Positions 43,170-52,689 are shown, counted from the first letter of the stretch. The stretch is DNA of 64,000 nucleotides from Paenibacillus sp. FSL R7-0273 (GCF_000758625.1 NZ_CP009283.1:3359501-3423500), one strand, 5' to 3'. Program-made: numbers and translations. The notes: a model not told the origin generated them from the sequence alone.

Positions 43170-44528
43170 ATGAGAAAAAAATGGTCCATGCTAACGCTCG
43201 CGCTTGTGCTCCTGCTTTCCTGCCTGCCGATGTTCGGTTCCAAAGCTGCTGCAGCCGACTACACCCAAGGGGTCAGCCTCTCGGGAACGACGGCAACGAT
43301 CTGGTTCAAATCAAGTGTCAGTACCTCATGGGCAGATGTTCACTACAAGGTCAACAACGGCACACAGCTTAATTACCGGATGACGTATAACAGCAGCACC
43401 GCCCGCTATGAGCAGGCTGTAACCGGTGTGTCCGCCGGTACCGCAGTCAGCTATTTTTTCACATACAACAATGGCACTCCGGCATACGATACAGGCTGGT
43501 TTACCTGGACGGCCTCAGGCACCACACCAACCACACCGCCCGCTTCTTCGAACTCCATTTACTCCATAGCTGCATCCTCCATACCCACTGCCCCGAACGG
43601 TTCCATGTCACTCAAAGTGATGAACGGAACGGGCGGCGCTTACCCCGACAGCCAGATTTACTGGGGAGTCATCGGCATTAATCCGGCCAATGGCAAGTGG
43701 AGCTATCTCGATCTTAGCGGCAATCTGCTGCCCATTTCTAATGCGCTTAATGATGCTTCCGGGCACCTGACCAAAAATGGGGTTAATTATGCCAATATTT
43801 ATCACACCGTCAGCCAGGCCTCCTGGGTCAATCTGCCGAAAATCACCTCCGGACGGATGTTCCTCAGTGTCGGCACCCCGCTCTATATCAAAACCTATGA
43901 TGACGGCTTTGCCGGTCCGGATATCAACAATCCGACTGATCCGAACCGCAATATCTACTTTGATTTCATAGAGTTTACCGTTGATGCAACCGGCTACCAT
44001 GGCAACACTACCCGCGTGGATGCCTTTGGATTCCCGATCCAGCACCGGCTGGTCAATATGAGCGGCTCCTTCGACCAGACTGTCGGTGAACTGGAGTCGG
44101 AGACACGGGCTGGAATCTTTACGAAATATCAAAATGAAGTGCCGGCGGCCTTTAAACCGCTTGCTACCCTGCAGGCTCCATACCGGATTGTAGCGCCGAT
44201 TTACGGGTCTTTTGCAGCCGGTGGCGCGAACGCCAATTATTTTGCCGGATATTCCAGCTACAGCACCCAGGACATTCTCCGCTGTGACGGTGCCCTCACT
44301 GATGCCGCTACCGCTGCTGCGATCAACCGCCATGTCTATACCACCAGCAACTGGAACAACGTAGCGAATTACTATAATGCGGCTCCAGCCAACTATTATG
44401 CGAAATTCTGGCATGATCACAGCATTAACGGCCTGGCTTACGGCTTCCCGTACGATGATGTCAACGGCCAGGCGGCATACCTGGAGATCGGCAATCCCAA
44501 AGGGCTGATTATCCGCGTAGCCTGGTAA
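43170..44528 (+). CDS. Secreted beta-1,3-glucanase: CBM56-like plus GH64
   Basis: About 452 residues. Signal peptide (KK, then SMLTLALVLLLSCLPMFG, cut after KAAAA). Residues about 30-115 form a beta-sandwich with GVSLSGTTATIWFKSS and AVSYFFTYNNGTPAYDTGWF, matching CBM56-type beta-1,3-glucan binders. A TTP-rich linker leads to the GH64 domain (about 135-452), which has DFIEFTVDATGYHGNTTRVDAFG, the catalytic Glu/Asp region of laminaripentaose-producing enzymes. ATG at 43170 has GGAGG eight bases upstream. It attacks fungal cell walls. Monocistronic. Confidence 0.88.
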   Translation: MRKKWSMLTLALVLLLSCLPMFGSKAAAADYTQGVSLSGTTATIWFKSSVSTSWADVHYKVNNGTQLNYRMTYNSSTARYEQAVTGVSAGTAVSYFFTYNNGTPAYDTGWFTWTASGTTPTTPPASSNSIYSIAASSIPTAPNGSMSLKVMNGTGGAYPDSQIYWGVIGINPANGKWSYLDLSGNLLPISNALNDASGHLTKNGVNYANIYHTVSQASWVNLPKITSGRMFLSVGTPLYIKTYDDGFAGPDINNPTDPNRNIYFDFIEFTVDATGYHGNTTRVDAFGFPIQHRLVNMSGSFDQTVGELESETRAGIFTKYQNEVPAAFKPLATLQAPYRIVAPIYGSFAAGGANANYFAGYSSYSTQDILRCDGALTDAATAAAINRHVYTTSNWNNVANYYNAAPANYYAKFWHDHSINGLAYGFPYDDVNGQAAYLEIGNPKGLIIRVAW

Positions 44529-44604
44529 GCCTGCGACTCTCTTGATTCATTCTATCACCTTGATCTAATATAGTTACATACACAGACAACCAAGAGGTGG
44601 AAGA

Positions 44605-45030
44605 ATGAAGTTTCATGAATTTAGTGCCGGCCAGACCTTTAGAACGAAATCATTAAGCATAACTCCTGAGAATGTAAAAAGCTTTGCCGCCGAATTTGAT
44701 CCGCAGTATATGCATCTGGACGAGGAACGGGCGAAGCAGGGGAGATTCGGCGGAATCATCGCATCGGGCATTCAGACCCTGGCCGTTTCCTTCAAGCTCT
44801 GGGTCGAAACCGGCAGCTATGGTGAGGATATTGTAGCCGGGACAGCGATGAATAACATCCGGTTTATCAAGCCCGTGCTGCCGGGAGATGAATTATATTG
44901 CATTGTGGAAGTAATAGATTTGGCCGAAAAGAAGAATGATACAGGACTTGTGACGGTAAAGCTGTCAACGTTCAATCAGACGGAGACAAAGGTGTTTGAG
45001 GGTGAGCTGACGGTGCTGGTGCGGAAGTAG
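44605..45030 (+). CDS. MaoC-like (R)-hydratase
   Basis: 141 residues. FAAEFDPQYMHLDEERAK is the hydratase-2 motif with catalytic Asp and His; GGIIASGIQTLAVSFKLW follows. Single hot-dog domain. It probably hydrates enoyl-CoA esters. AAGAGGTGG before the ATG. Own terminator. Confidence 0.9.
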   Translation: MKFHEFSAGQTFRTKSLSITPENVKSFAAEFDPQYMHLDEERAKQGRFGGIIASGIQTLAVSFKLWVETGSYGEDIVAGTAMNNIRFIKPVLPGDELYCIVEVIDLAEKKNDTGLVTVKLSTFNQTETKVFEGELTVLVRK

Positions 45031-45049
45031 ATGAATATCTAAAATCGTA

Positions 45050-45090
45050 AAACGACAGTCCGGATCTTTAGAATCCGGGCTGCCGTTTTT
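45050..45090. terminator. Terminator between maoC and GNAT genes
   Basis: AAACGACAGTCCGGAT/ATCCGGGCTGCCGTTT imperfect stem with T run on + and A run on the other side; convergent genes. Confidence 0.85.
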
Positions 45091-45103
45091 GTACTAAAAC
45101 ATA

Positions 45104-45550
45104 TTAATCTATCAGTAGCAGACGTATGATTTCACCGTCTATCACTTCTTCACTGGCTTTTTTAAATCCGAGAGATTCGTACAGCCTGCCTGCAGCCAGA
45201 TTGTCCGGCCGGTGTCCTATCATGATCCTGGTACAATTGGACTTGCTCATCAATTGAATCAAAGCGAGCATTGCCGCTTTGCCAAAACCTTTGCCCTGAT
45301 GTTGTTCGCCGATCATGACAGCGGGAATCCAGCAGTTCCCGTCCTGATCGGGAGTGATACAAAACACGAGGAATCCGACCAAAATCTCATCCGAATAAAT
45401 AGCACGCAGTTCAAAATCTTCAGCATACTTCGATTCTGCGATCCAATAAACCACAGGTGCGGGAAAGACGTTCATCTGCTCGGGTCTAACTTTAAGCTTG
45501 GTGCATGCATACCAGTTATCAGCTGTTAACGGTTTTAATTCAATGTTCAT
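45104..45550 (-). CDS. GNAT N-acetyltransferase (spermidine/BltD-like)
   Basis: 148 residues. AVMIGEQHQGKGFGKAAML is the acetyl-CoA pyrophosphate loop (Q/R-x-x-G-x-G/A), and AAGRLYESLGFKK the C-terminal GNAT motif. PVVYWIAESKYAEDFELRAIY is like BltD/PaiA polyamine acetylases. GGGAGG lies before the ATG. A long leader with a peptide frame and a hairpin precedes it (45575-45760). Substrate not assigned. Confidence 0.87.
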   Translation of the reverse strand: MNIELKPLTADNWYACTKLKVRPEQMNVFPAPVVYWIAESKYAEDFELRAIYSDEILVGFLVFCITPDQDGNCWIPAVMIGEQHQGKGFGKAAMLALIQLMSKSNCTRIMIGHRPDNLAAGRLYESLGFKKASEEVIDGEIIRLLLID

Positions 45551-45574
45551 CGACTTTCCTCCCGAATTTAAAAT

Positions 45575-45599
45575 TCGCAGAGGAATGCTACCTCTGCGA
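45575..45599 (-). other. Hairpin in GNAT leader
   Basis: A perfect 9-bp stem TCGCAGAGG/CCTCTGCGA with a seven-base loop directly after the leader peptide stop, then ATTTTAAATT before the GGGAGG of the GNAT gene. It may act in attenuation. Confidence 0.55.
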
Positions 45600-45650
45600 T
45601 TACTGTGTGATCTTCCTCAAAACAATAATTTTAAACCGGATATTTTTCAT
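45600..45650 (-). CDS. 16-residue leader peptide, candidate
   Basis: ATG at 45650 with GAGAGGAG upstream encodes MKNIRFKIIVLRKITQ and stops at the foot of the hairpin, 50 bases before the GNAT gene. A further strong site, AAAAGGAGG at 45712-45720, lies upstream without a start codon. A -10 (TATAAT) is at 45754-45759. The remaining spacer to 45927 holds a GGCAGC/GCTGCC dyad (45841-45858) and the promoter of the next operon. Confidence 0.45.
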   Translation of the reverse strand: MKNIRFKIIVLRKITQ

Positions 45651-45927
45651 ACCACACCACTCCTCTCGATAAATAAACCTCTTGTATAGGTAATTCGCTT
45701 TTTATCTGAAACCTCCTTTTGAATTTATTTCATCTCCACATTCTTTCCACACAATTATAGGCTAAATTGACGATATGCTGGAGATCTCCGCCGCTTCCGG
45801 TGAAAATCTGTACTCCGACCTTTAAAGCATTTATAAAGCTGGCAGCAGTTACGCTGCCGGCTTGTGCTTTTATTAAGTATAATTAAAAGAAATGTGTAGC
45901 TTAATACAATCCCAAAGGGTGATTAGC

Positions 45928-46635
45928 TTGACGAAGCCACAGGTGCTGATCGTTGACGATGAATGGAATATGCGGAATCTGCTGCGGATTTATTTGCGCA
46001 GGGAGGGCTTTGCTACAGAGGAGGCAGCCACAGGACATGAGGCGTTGTTGAAGATCGCTCAACAGCCGTTCGGTTTAGTGCTGCTGGATGTTATGATGCC
46101 TGATATGGACGGCTGGCAGGTCTGCAAGGCGGTCCGGGCGCACAGTGATGTGCCTATTATTATGCTTACGGCACGTTCAGAGACAAGGGATAAAGTGCTC
46201 GGCCTGGGAATCGGTGCAGATGATTATCTGTCCAAGCCGTTTGAGCCGGAGGAGCTGCTGGCCCGGATTCAATCCCTGCTGCGGCGTTCGTCGCTTACAC
46301 GTCAAGCCCTGCCGCAGAAGGAGATTCTTGCCTTTTCTGGGCTGAGAATTTATCCTGATTCCCGCGAGGTGGAGATTATGGGGGAGAAGATTGTATTTAC
46401 CCTGAAGGAATTCGATCTGCTGGCCACACTTGCGCGCGGAGGACAGCGCGTATACACCAGAGAAGAGCTTGTTGAGCAGCTGTGGGGAAATGAATACGGC
46501 GGCGAAACCCGGGTAGTGGATACTCATGTCAAGAATATCCGGGAGAAGCTGCAGAAGGCAGGGCTCCGCTATAATCCGGTGCAGACGGTATGGGGGCTTG
46601 GCTATAAATTTCAGGCTCCGGAGCATACAGAATGA
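45928..46635 (+). CDS. OmpR-family response regulator
   Basis: About 235 residues. Receiver: LIVDDEWNMRNLL, phospho-Asp in LVLLDVMMPDMDGW, Lys in DDYLSKPFEPEEL. Winged helix: TLKEFDLLATLARGG, TRVVDTHVKNIREKL, TVWGLGYKF. TTG at 45928 has AAAGGGTGA upstream; the ATG at 45892 lies within nine bases of a TATAAT (45878-45883) and cannot be the start of that transcript. Kinase follows with ATGA overlap. Target genes unknown. Confidence 0.92.
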   Translation: MTKPQVLIVDDEWNMRNLLRIYLRREGFATEEAATGHEALLKIAQQPFGLVLLDVMMPDMDGWQVCKAVRAHSDVPIIMLTARSETRDKVLGLGIGADDYLSKPFEPEELLARIQSLLRRSSLTRQALPQKEILAFSGLRIYPDSREVEIMGEKIVFTLKEFDLLATLARGGQRVYTREELVEQLWGNEYGGETRVVDTHVKNIREKLQKAGLRYNPVQTVWGLGYKFQAPEHTE

Positions 46636-48044
46636 GCGGCAACCGGATTGGCTTCAAGCTTGGCATGGCGATTATGTCTGTCTTTCTGGTGGTTCTTCTC
46701 TCACTCGGTGTGATCATCGACAAGATGTTCAGCAGCTTTTATTACAGGGAAATGCGGACAGAAGCCGAAGAGCTGGCATCCCATTTCACAGCCATGGCTG
46801 AATCAGGTGATACGGCCAATGAGCCGATGATGGGGTCTTTTGCCGAGTTTACAGATGTTAGTATCTTTAATATTTCCCGAGACGGCGCTGTAAAGCTGCA
46901 CTCAGGCGTACATGACTCTGCTGACCGTTCGTTTATTCATGCCGGAGATCTTGACCAGATTTTTGCCGGCAGGGACCTGAGCTTTGTGTACACTGATCCC
47001 GGCGGTCATCGTTATTTCATTACAGCACAGCCGATTGAAGAAGGAAACGGCATTGCTTCGGCACTCTATGTCATGTCTTCTACGGAGAGTATGGAGCAGT
47101 CCCTGGCGGATGTACGTGATATTTTGCTGCTCTCGGGTATCATTGCCTTTGCGCTGGCGCTGCTGATTACGCTGATTATTGCAAGGATATTATCACGTCC
47201 CCTGATCCAAATGCAGAAGGCTACCCGAAAAATAGCGGCGGGGGAGCTGGAGACGAGGTTGATGATCAGCAGTAATGATGAAATCGGGACTTTGGCTGGA
47301 GCAATCAATGATCTGGCTGTAGATCTGCAGCGGTTCAGGGATACCCGTCAGGAGTTTCTTGCCAACATATCGCATGAATTGCGCACACCGGTCACCTATC
47401 TGCAGGGCTATGCCAAGGTCCTGAAAGAAGGGCTGTACGAGACTATGGAGGAGCAAAAGCTGTATTTGGATATCATTGATCAGGAGGCGCACCGGATCCA
47501 GCATCTGGTGGATGATTTGTTCGAGCTGGCCAAAATGGAAGAGGGTCAGATTCCGCTTCATATCGAGCTGGTGGATTTTTCCGGGATAACCGGACAAGCG
47601 GTTCGTAAGCTGGAGCTTACAGCCAGAGATAAAGGAATCAGGCTCCTTTTTAACATAAGCGGAGAGGCGGTTCCTATACCCGGAGATGCGAAGCGGCTGG
47701 AACAGATTGTAATGAACCTGCTTGAAAATGCTGTGCGTTACACTGATGAGGGAGAAGTCCGGGTCCTGCTGCAGTACACTGAGGCTCAAGTAAGGTTCAC
47801 TGTGGAGGATACAGGGATTGGCATTCCTGAGGAGGAGCTGCCTTTTATATTTGAGCGGTTCTACCGGGTTGAGAAGTCACGCTCGCGGCAGTACGGGGGA
47901 ACCGGACTTGGTTTGTCCATTGTGCACAAGCTGGCGGGGTTACTGGGAGGGGCTGTTAAAATAACCAGCAAGCCGGGAGAAGGCACGAGGTGCGAGCTTG
48001 TATTCAGTAGCACGAAAGAGGCAGATACCGGCGCAGCCTTTTAA
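46632..48044 (+). CDS. Sensor histidine kinase
   Basis: 470 residues. Helices at about 8-30 and 158-180 flank an extracellular domain of about 125 residues; HAMP follows. H-box NISHELRTPVTYLQGY (phospho-His), N-box MNLLENAVRYTDEGE, G1 DTGIGIP, F-box FIFERFYRVEKSRSR, G2 GGTGLGLSIVHKLA. Complete and active by motif. Signal unknown. Confidence 0.93.
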   Translation: MSGNRIGFKLGMAIMSVFLVVLLSLGVIIDKMFSSFYYREMRTEAEELASHFTAMAESGDTANEPMMGSFAEFTDVSIFNISRDGAVKLHSGVHDSADRSFIHAGDLDQIFAGRDLSFVYTDPGGHRYFITAQPIEEGNGIASALYVMSSTESMEQSLADVRDILLLSGIIAFALALLITLIIARILSRPLIQMQKATRKIAAGELETRLMISSNDEIGTLAGAINDLAVDLQRFRDTRQEFLANISHELRTPVTYLQGYAKVLKEGLYETMEEQKLYLDIIDQEAHRIQHLVDDLFELAKMEEGQIPLHIELVDFSGITGQAVRKLELTARDKGIRLLFNISGEAVPIPGDAKRLEQIVMNLLENAVRYTDEGEVRVLLQYTEAQVRFTVEDTGIGIPEEELPFIFERFYRVEKSRSRQYGGTGLGLSIVHKLAGLLGGAVKITSKPGEGTRCELVFSSTKEADTGAAF

Positions 48045-48090
48045 GCTTAATACACATGTTGTTGATTAGCCTATCCATATACAGTATAAA

Positions 48091-48128
48091 AAAGCAGAGC
48101 CTGCCCAGTACACGGACGCTCTGCTTCT
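48091..48128. terminator. Bidirectional terminator
   Basis: AAGCAGAGC/GCTCTGCTT stem between convergent kinase and membrane-protein genes, with A and T runs. Confidence 0.75.
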
Positions 48129-48137
48129 TTATCGTTA

Positions 48138-48623
48138 TTAGTGATTCATCCCGGCCATCCCGCCCATTATTTCCGGATTAATCATTCCGAAGATCATCGC
48201 AATATGCGCAACCACCAGAAAACCGCTGACCAGCAGGAAATGCAGCTTCAGCTTCTCTTCTTCCGGACGTTTACGGGCGATCAGGCCGAGATCGAGCAGC
48301 GCCAGCGGCAGCAGGAACAGTACGCCGCTCAGGTAAAAGCCTACGGCAACAACGTCGACCCAGGTATGCCATTCACCGTTCACTGTTAGCGGTATAAACG
48401 CCGTAGGGAACAAATACAGAAAGATACCGGTAAAATAGAAGCCGGCGAGTATACTGCATACCCGGTTGAAGGCTCTCAGCGGTCCGTTAAGTTTTTTGGT
48501 GAAAAGAATAAAGAACTCGGTGACTGTAATCGTCTCTGCAAAAATAACGGGAATCGCCATAAAAAGTATCAGGTTCCATGGCTGATTGTCCGCCAGCAGC
48601 GACATGTAGTGTGTCATTGTCAT
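48138..48623 (-). CDS. Small membrane protein, permease-like
   Basis: 161 residues with four or five helices (about 15-35, 50-72, 85-108, 130-152). NQPWNLILFMAIPVIFAETI and TVTEFFILFTKK open it, and it ends GMINPEIMGGMAGMNH. It resembles a Bacilli membrane family I recall as DUF6803, without certainty. The function is unknown. ATG at 48623 has TTGGAGG upstream. Confidence 0.7.
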   Translation of the reverse strand: MTMTHYMSLLADNQPWNLILFMAIPVIFAETITVTEFFILFTKKLNGPLRAFNRVCSILAGFYFTGIFLYLFPTAFIPLTVNGEWHTWVDVVAVGFYLSGVLFLLPLALLDLGLIARKRPEEEKLKLHFLLVSGFLVVAHIAMIFGMINPEIMGGMAGMNH

Positions 48624-48769
48624 GTTACATCCTCCAATAGCAAAATAACTTACTCTGAAATAGTAATAGATAAGTGTGTGGAAAGTATGTAGAAACAGGG
48701 GTATGATGGAACAAGCTGTGCGGTTAGGCACCGGTGAATAACAATACATATTGCGGGAGGAGCTGCAAG

Positions 48770-49444
48770 ATGAATGGAGAGCTGAAGCATATTTTATTTG
48801 ATTTGGACGGTACACTGACTGATCCGAAAGAGGGGATTACCCGGTGTGTGGAATATGCACTGAACAAGTTCGGAATAACGGTGGAGCACCTGGACCTGCT
48901 GCTGCCGTATATCGGGCCGCCGCTCTATGATTCTTTTGTGCAGATTCAGGGCTTACCCGCGGAGGATGCAGCACAGGCCGTGGTGCATTACCGTGAACGC
49001 TACAGTACAGTGGGGATGTTCGAGAATGCTGTCATTCCGGGGATTCCCGGGCTGCTGGAGGCTCTGCGAGCCAAGGGATACACCTTGTATGTGGCTACGT
49101 CTAAGCCTACCGTGTTCGCAGAACAGATTATCAGGCATTACGGGCTGGAGAGGTATTTCCGTCATGTAGCCGGCAGCAATCTGGATGGTACCCGCTCCAA
49201 AAAGGCCGAGGTGATCCGGTATGTGCTGGAGCAGGGTGGAATAACACCTGGGGAGGCAGTAATGATCGGCGACCGGGAGCATGATATTATCGGGGCAAAA
49301 GCCTGTGGTGTAGCCTCCATCGGCGTACTGATCGGCTATGGTTCGGAATCGGAATTGTCCGCCAGCGGCGCGGATTATATAGCAGCAACCGTTGAGGAAA
49401 TCGGACAGATTGTTACACGGATCAGTGTAGCAGCTGCTGGTTAA
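48770..49444 (+). CDS. HAD-superfamily phosphatase (Gph-like)
   Basis: 224 residues. Motif I FDLDGTLTD, motif II VATSKPT, motif III Lys in SKKAEVI, motif IV MIGDREHDIIGA. The cap region resembles phosphoglycolate phosphatase-like and 5'-nucleotidase-like HADs (IGPPLYDSF). GGGAGG before ATG. Substrate uncertain. Confidence 0.9.
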   Translation: MNGELKHILFDLDGTLTDPKEGITRCVEYALNKFGITVEHLDLLLPYIGPPLYDSFVQIQGLPAEDAAQAVVHYRERYSTVGMFENAVIPGIPGLLEALRAKGYTLYVATSKPTVFAEQIIRHYGLERYFRHVAGSNLDGTRSKKAEVIRYVLEQGGITPGEAVMIGDREHDIIGAKACGVASIGVLIGYGSESELSASGADYIAATVEEIGQIVTRISVAAAG

Positions 49445-49482
49445 CCTTAACCGGGCGGTTGAATTGTTTTTCACATTGGCTC

Positions 49483-49512
49483 TTGACTTTTAAGATTGTC
49501 ATTGAGTAATAT
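49483..49512 (+). promoter_or_regulatory. Promoter of the thrS T-box transcript
   Basis: TTGACT at 49483-49488, 18-base spacer, TAATAT at 49507-49512. Confidence 0.65.
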
Positions 49513-49514
49513 GT

Positions 49515-49839
49515 AACCATCAACATCAAGCAACATCATAACCAAGGCATTGACCAAAGACAGGATATCCTCCAAGGACTGACCAGAGAGAGAAGTGAGT
49601 GGTGAGAGCTTCTTACAGAGACCGGCCGGATGTTACCCCTTTGCAGCCGTGGCACTGAACCCTCCCTGCTGTCAGGGCGGCTGTAAATGCCACCGACTTA
49701 TCCCCGATACCGGATACCATGAGGATTATGCGACTTAGCTTCCGCCTGACAGCAGGGGGTTGTTACAGTGCAGGTCAAACTAGGGTGGAACCACGAGCTT
49801 AAGCGCACTCGTCCCTTTTCGGGAGAGATGCGTTTTTTT
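49515..49839 (+). ncRNA. T-box leader of thrS
   Basis: AGGGTGGAACCACG at 49782-49795 is the T-box that pairs with the tRNA acceptor end. A terminator stem CGCACTCGTCCC/GGGAGAGATGCG with seven T follows at 49804-49839. Stem I is in 49530-49670, with GAACCC at 49658-49663 giving a likely ACC (Thr) specifier at 49659-49661. A 13-bp arm CCCTGCTGTCAGG (49664) / CCTGACAGCAGGG (49745) forms stem II/III. Uncharged tRNA-Thr would allow read-through into thrS. Confidence 0.92.
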
Positions 49840-49883
49840 GCGTTCAAATGTTCAATTACCTTGAAGTGACGGAGGCTATAATC

Positions 49884-51797
49884 ATGGAGATCAAAGTAAC
49901 ACTGCCGGATGGACAAATAAAGGGGTATTCGTATAACACTGATATTAGTGCAGTAGCGGAATCGATAAGTTCCAGCCTGAAGAAAAATGCAGTAGCAGGA
50001 AAAGTAGACGGCAAGCTGGTAGACCTGCATCATCGTCTTGAAAAAGACTGCCGGGTTGAGATTGTGACACTGGACAGCAAAGAAGGTCATGACGTACACC
50101 GGCACAGCACTGCACATCTGATGGCACAGGCCATTAAACGCATATACGGCGGCACAAAGGTGAAGCTGGGCATCGGTCCGGTCATAGAAGACGGGTTCTA
50201 CTACGATGTGGATATCGAGCAGCCGTTGTCGGTCGAGGATCTGGCAGCAATTGAGCGGGAAATGAATGCCATTGTTAAGGAAAATCTGCCTATTGTCCGC
50301 CGGGAAGTCAGCCGCGATGAGGCGGTTAGCCTGTTCGCAGACCTGGAGGAGCCGCTTAAGCTGGAGCTGATCCGTGATCTGCCGGAGGACGCTGTCATCA
50401 GTATTTATGATCAGGGGGAATTCTCCGATCTGTGCCGGGGGCCGCATCTGGCTTCAACTGGCCAAATCAAGGTGTTCAAGCTCATGAGCGTGGCCGGAGC
50501 CTACTGGCGCGGAGATTCGAATAATAAGATGCTGCAGCGGATTTATGGTGTGGCTTTCCTGAAAAAAGCCCAGCTCGATGAGCATCTGCATATGCTCGAG
50601 GAAGCCAAGAAACGGGATCACCGCAAGCTCGGCAAGGAACTGGAGCTGTTCATGTTCTCCGAGGAATCACCGGGCATGCCATTCTATCTGCCTAAAGGGA
50701 TGATTATCCGCACAGAGCTGGAGGATTTCAGCCGCGGACTGCAGCGCGAGCGGGATTACAGTGAGGTCCGTACACCGCTGATGATGAACAACCGGCTGTG
50801 GGAGCAATCCGGACACTATGACCACTACAAGGACGATATGTATTTCACTCAGGCGGACGAAGCAAAGTTTGCACTGAAGCCGATGAACTGTCCCGGGCAT
50901 ATGCTGATCTTCAAAAATAACCTGCACTCGTACCGGGAGCTGCCGATCCGACTGGCTGAATTCGGGCAGGTGCACCGCAACGAGTCCTCCGGCTCGCTGA
51001 ACGGGATGATGCGTGTCCGCACTTTTTGCCAGGATGATGCCCACCTGTTCGTGCTGCCGGAGCAAATCGAAGCAGAAATCGGGCAGGTGCTGGACTTAAT
51101 CGACCATATTTATAATGTGTTTGGCTTTGAATACAAGGTGGAGCTGTCCACTCGTCCGGCGGATTATATGGGTGAGGAGTCACTCTGGGATCAGGCGGAG
51201 GCTGCGCTGGAAAAGGTGCTGCAAAACCGCGGCCTGCCGTACCGGATCAATGCGGGAGACGGCGCTTTTTACGGGCCGAAGATTGACTTCCACATCCTCG
51301 ACGCGCTAAAACGGAGCTGGCAGTGCGGCACAGTGCAGCTGGATTTCCAGATGCCGCAAAAATTCGACCTGACTTATGTCGGCGAAGACGGCCAGAAGCA
51401 CCGTCCGGTAGTCATTCACCGCGCGGTATACGGGTCGATCGACCGTTTTATCGGGATTCTGACAGAGCATTTCAGCGGCGCTTTTCCGGTATGGCTGTCT
51501 CCGGTCCAGGTGAAGCTGCTTCCAGTATCGGTGAATCATGCGGACTATGCCTTCGAGGTGAAGCAGGCGCTGGCCGCTGCCGGAATCCGGGTTGAGGCGG
51601 ATGTGCGTAATGAGAAGCTAGGCCTGAAGATCCGGGAAGCCCAGCTGGAAAAGGTGCCTTATATGCTCGTGCTTGGTGACAATGAGCGTAATTCCGGCAC
51701 AATCTCTGTGCGGAAGCGGGACGGCGGAGATGCCGGTCCGATGAGCATAGATGAGCTGGCCCGGCTGATTGCCGCTGAGATTGCCGGGCGGAAATAA
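49884..51797 (+). CDS. thrS: Threonyl-tRNA synthetase
   Basis: About 637 residues, full length. TGS domain at the start (VTLPDGQIKGYSYNTDISAVAE), editing domain with HRHSTAHLMAQAIK and RGPHLASTGQIKVFKL, class II core with LPKGMIIRTELEDF, MNCPGHMLIFK (zinc Cys) and AEFGQVHRNESSGSLNG (motif 2), RAVYGSIDRFIGILTEHF (motif 3), and an anticodon-binding end. ATG at 49884 has GGAGG upstream. Controlled by the T-box. Confidence 0.97.
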   Translation: MEIKVTLPDGQIKGYSYNTDISAVAESISSSLKKNAVAGKVDGKLVDLHHRLEKDCRVEIVTLDSKEGHDVHRHSTAHLMAQAIKRIYGGTKVKLGIGPVIEDGFYYDVDIEQPLSVEDLAAIEREMNAIVKENLPIVRREVSRDEAVSLFADLEEPLKLELIRDLPEDAVISIYDQGEFSDLCRGPHLASTGQIKVFKLMSVAGAYWRGDSNNKMLQRIYGVAFLKKAQLDEHLHMLEEAKKRDHRKLGKELELFMFSEESPGMPFYLPKGMIIRTELEDFSRGLQRERDYSEVRTPLMMNNRLWEQSGHYDHYKDDMYFTQADEAKFALKPMNCPGHMLIFKNNLHSYRELPIRLAEFGQVHRNESSGSLNGMMRVRTFCQDDAHLFVLPEQIEAEIGQVLDLIDHIYNVFGFEYKVELSTRPADYMGEESLWDQAEAALEKVLQNRGLPYRINAGDGAFYGPKIDFHILDALKRSWQCGTVQLDFQMPQKFDLTYVGEDGQKHRPVVIHRAVYGSIDRFIGILTEHFSGAFPVWLSPVQVKLLPVSVNHADYAFEVKQALAAAGIRVEADVRNEKLGLKIREAQLEKVPYMLVLGDNERNSGTISVRKRDGGDAGPMSIDELARLIAAEIAGRK

Positions 51798-51819
51798 AAA
51801 GTTTCTTCATTAATATGCA

Positions 51820-51855
51820 GCAGCTCCGTTTTTACACAAACGGGGCTGTTTTTTT
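51820..51855 (+). terminator. Terminator after thrS
   Basis: CAGCTCCGTTT/AAACGGGGCTG stem, then seven T. Confidence 0.9.
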
Positions 51856-51983
51856 ATCAAAACCATACAGACAGAGGACAGGCGGATCGTTTACAATCTA
51901 GGGGTAGCTGATCTTTTAAGAGGAGATCGGCGTTTAGTTGTGCAGCGTGCTTTGAACTCATCCGCATTTTAGGAGGCAATTGT

Positions 51984-52580
51984 GTGATCTCGGAGAACAT
52001 CAGACCATTAAACGGTACGTACATTCAAATGGTTCCCATGGAGGCAGCGCATACGGCGGAGCTTACAGCAATTCTAAGCAACCCGCAAATCTGGGAATTT
52101 ACCTGGAGAAAAATCACCTCCGCCGCACAGATAGAGCAGCTTATCGATACGGCGCTTACGAACAAAGACAGGGGTCACGATCTGCCGTTTGTTATGCTGG
52201 ACCGTTCTACCGGACGAATTGCCGGGACCTCGCGGATTATGCATATTGACCATGCCCACCGCAACGCGGAAATCGGCTGTACCTGGATCGCCCCTGAATA
52301 CTGGAGAACACCGGTAAATACAGAAGGAAAGGCACTGCTGCTGCAGCACTGCTTCGAGGAGCTTGGACTGATCCGGGTGAATTTTACAATTGTCTGCGGT
52401 AACCTGAGGTCACAAAGAGCGATCGAACGCATAGGTGCCACAAAAGAAGGTATCCTCCGCAAGCACCGGATCAGCTCCGATGGCAATGTTGTCGATAATG
52501 TGCTGTACAGCATCATTGATGAGGAGTGGTCGGGGGTAAAGGCGAATTTACGGTATCTTTTGCAGGAGAAATATATCTAA
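51984..52580 (+). CDS. RimJ/RimL-like GNAT acetyltransferase
   Basis: 198 residues with GTG start; AGGAGG is ten bases before. IGCTWIAPEYWRTPVNTEGKA and RVNFTIVCGNLRSQRAIERIG are typical of the RimJ/RimL branch. It may acetylate a protein N-terminus or a small molecule. Monocistronic. Confidence 0.87.
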   Translation: MISENIRPLNGTYIQMVPMEAAHTAELTAILSNPQIWEFTWRKITSAAQIEQLIDTALTNKDRGHDLPFVMLDRSTGRIAGTSRIMHIDHAHRNAEIGCTWIAPEYWRTPVNTEGKALLLQHCFEELGLIRVNFTIVCGNLRSQRAIERIGATKEGILRKHRISSDGNVVDNVLYSIIDEEWSGVKANLRYLLQEKYI

Positions 52581-52607
52581 AGCTATTAATCCAGTGTTGA
52601 TAGCAAC

Positions 52608-52635
52608 GGGCTCTGCTTCCAGCGGAGTCCTTTTT
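52608..52635 (+). terminator. Terminator after GNAT gene
   Basis: GGGCTCTGCT/AGCGGAGTCC ten-pair stem with G-T pairs, three-base loop, then TTTTT. Confidence 0.75.
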
Positions 52636-52689
52636 AACGTTATAGCGGAATCCTCCACAAGGATCATAGCCAACTCTTTATTTCATTGC

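Noticed and set aside
43608..44420. 270-codon minus-strand frame
   Set aside because: Antisense to the GH64 glucanase domain.
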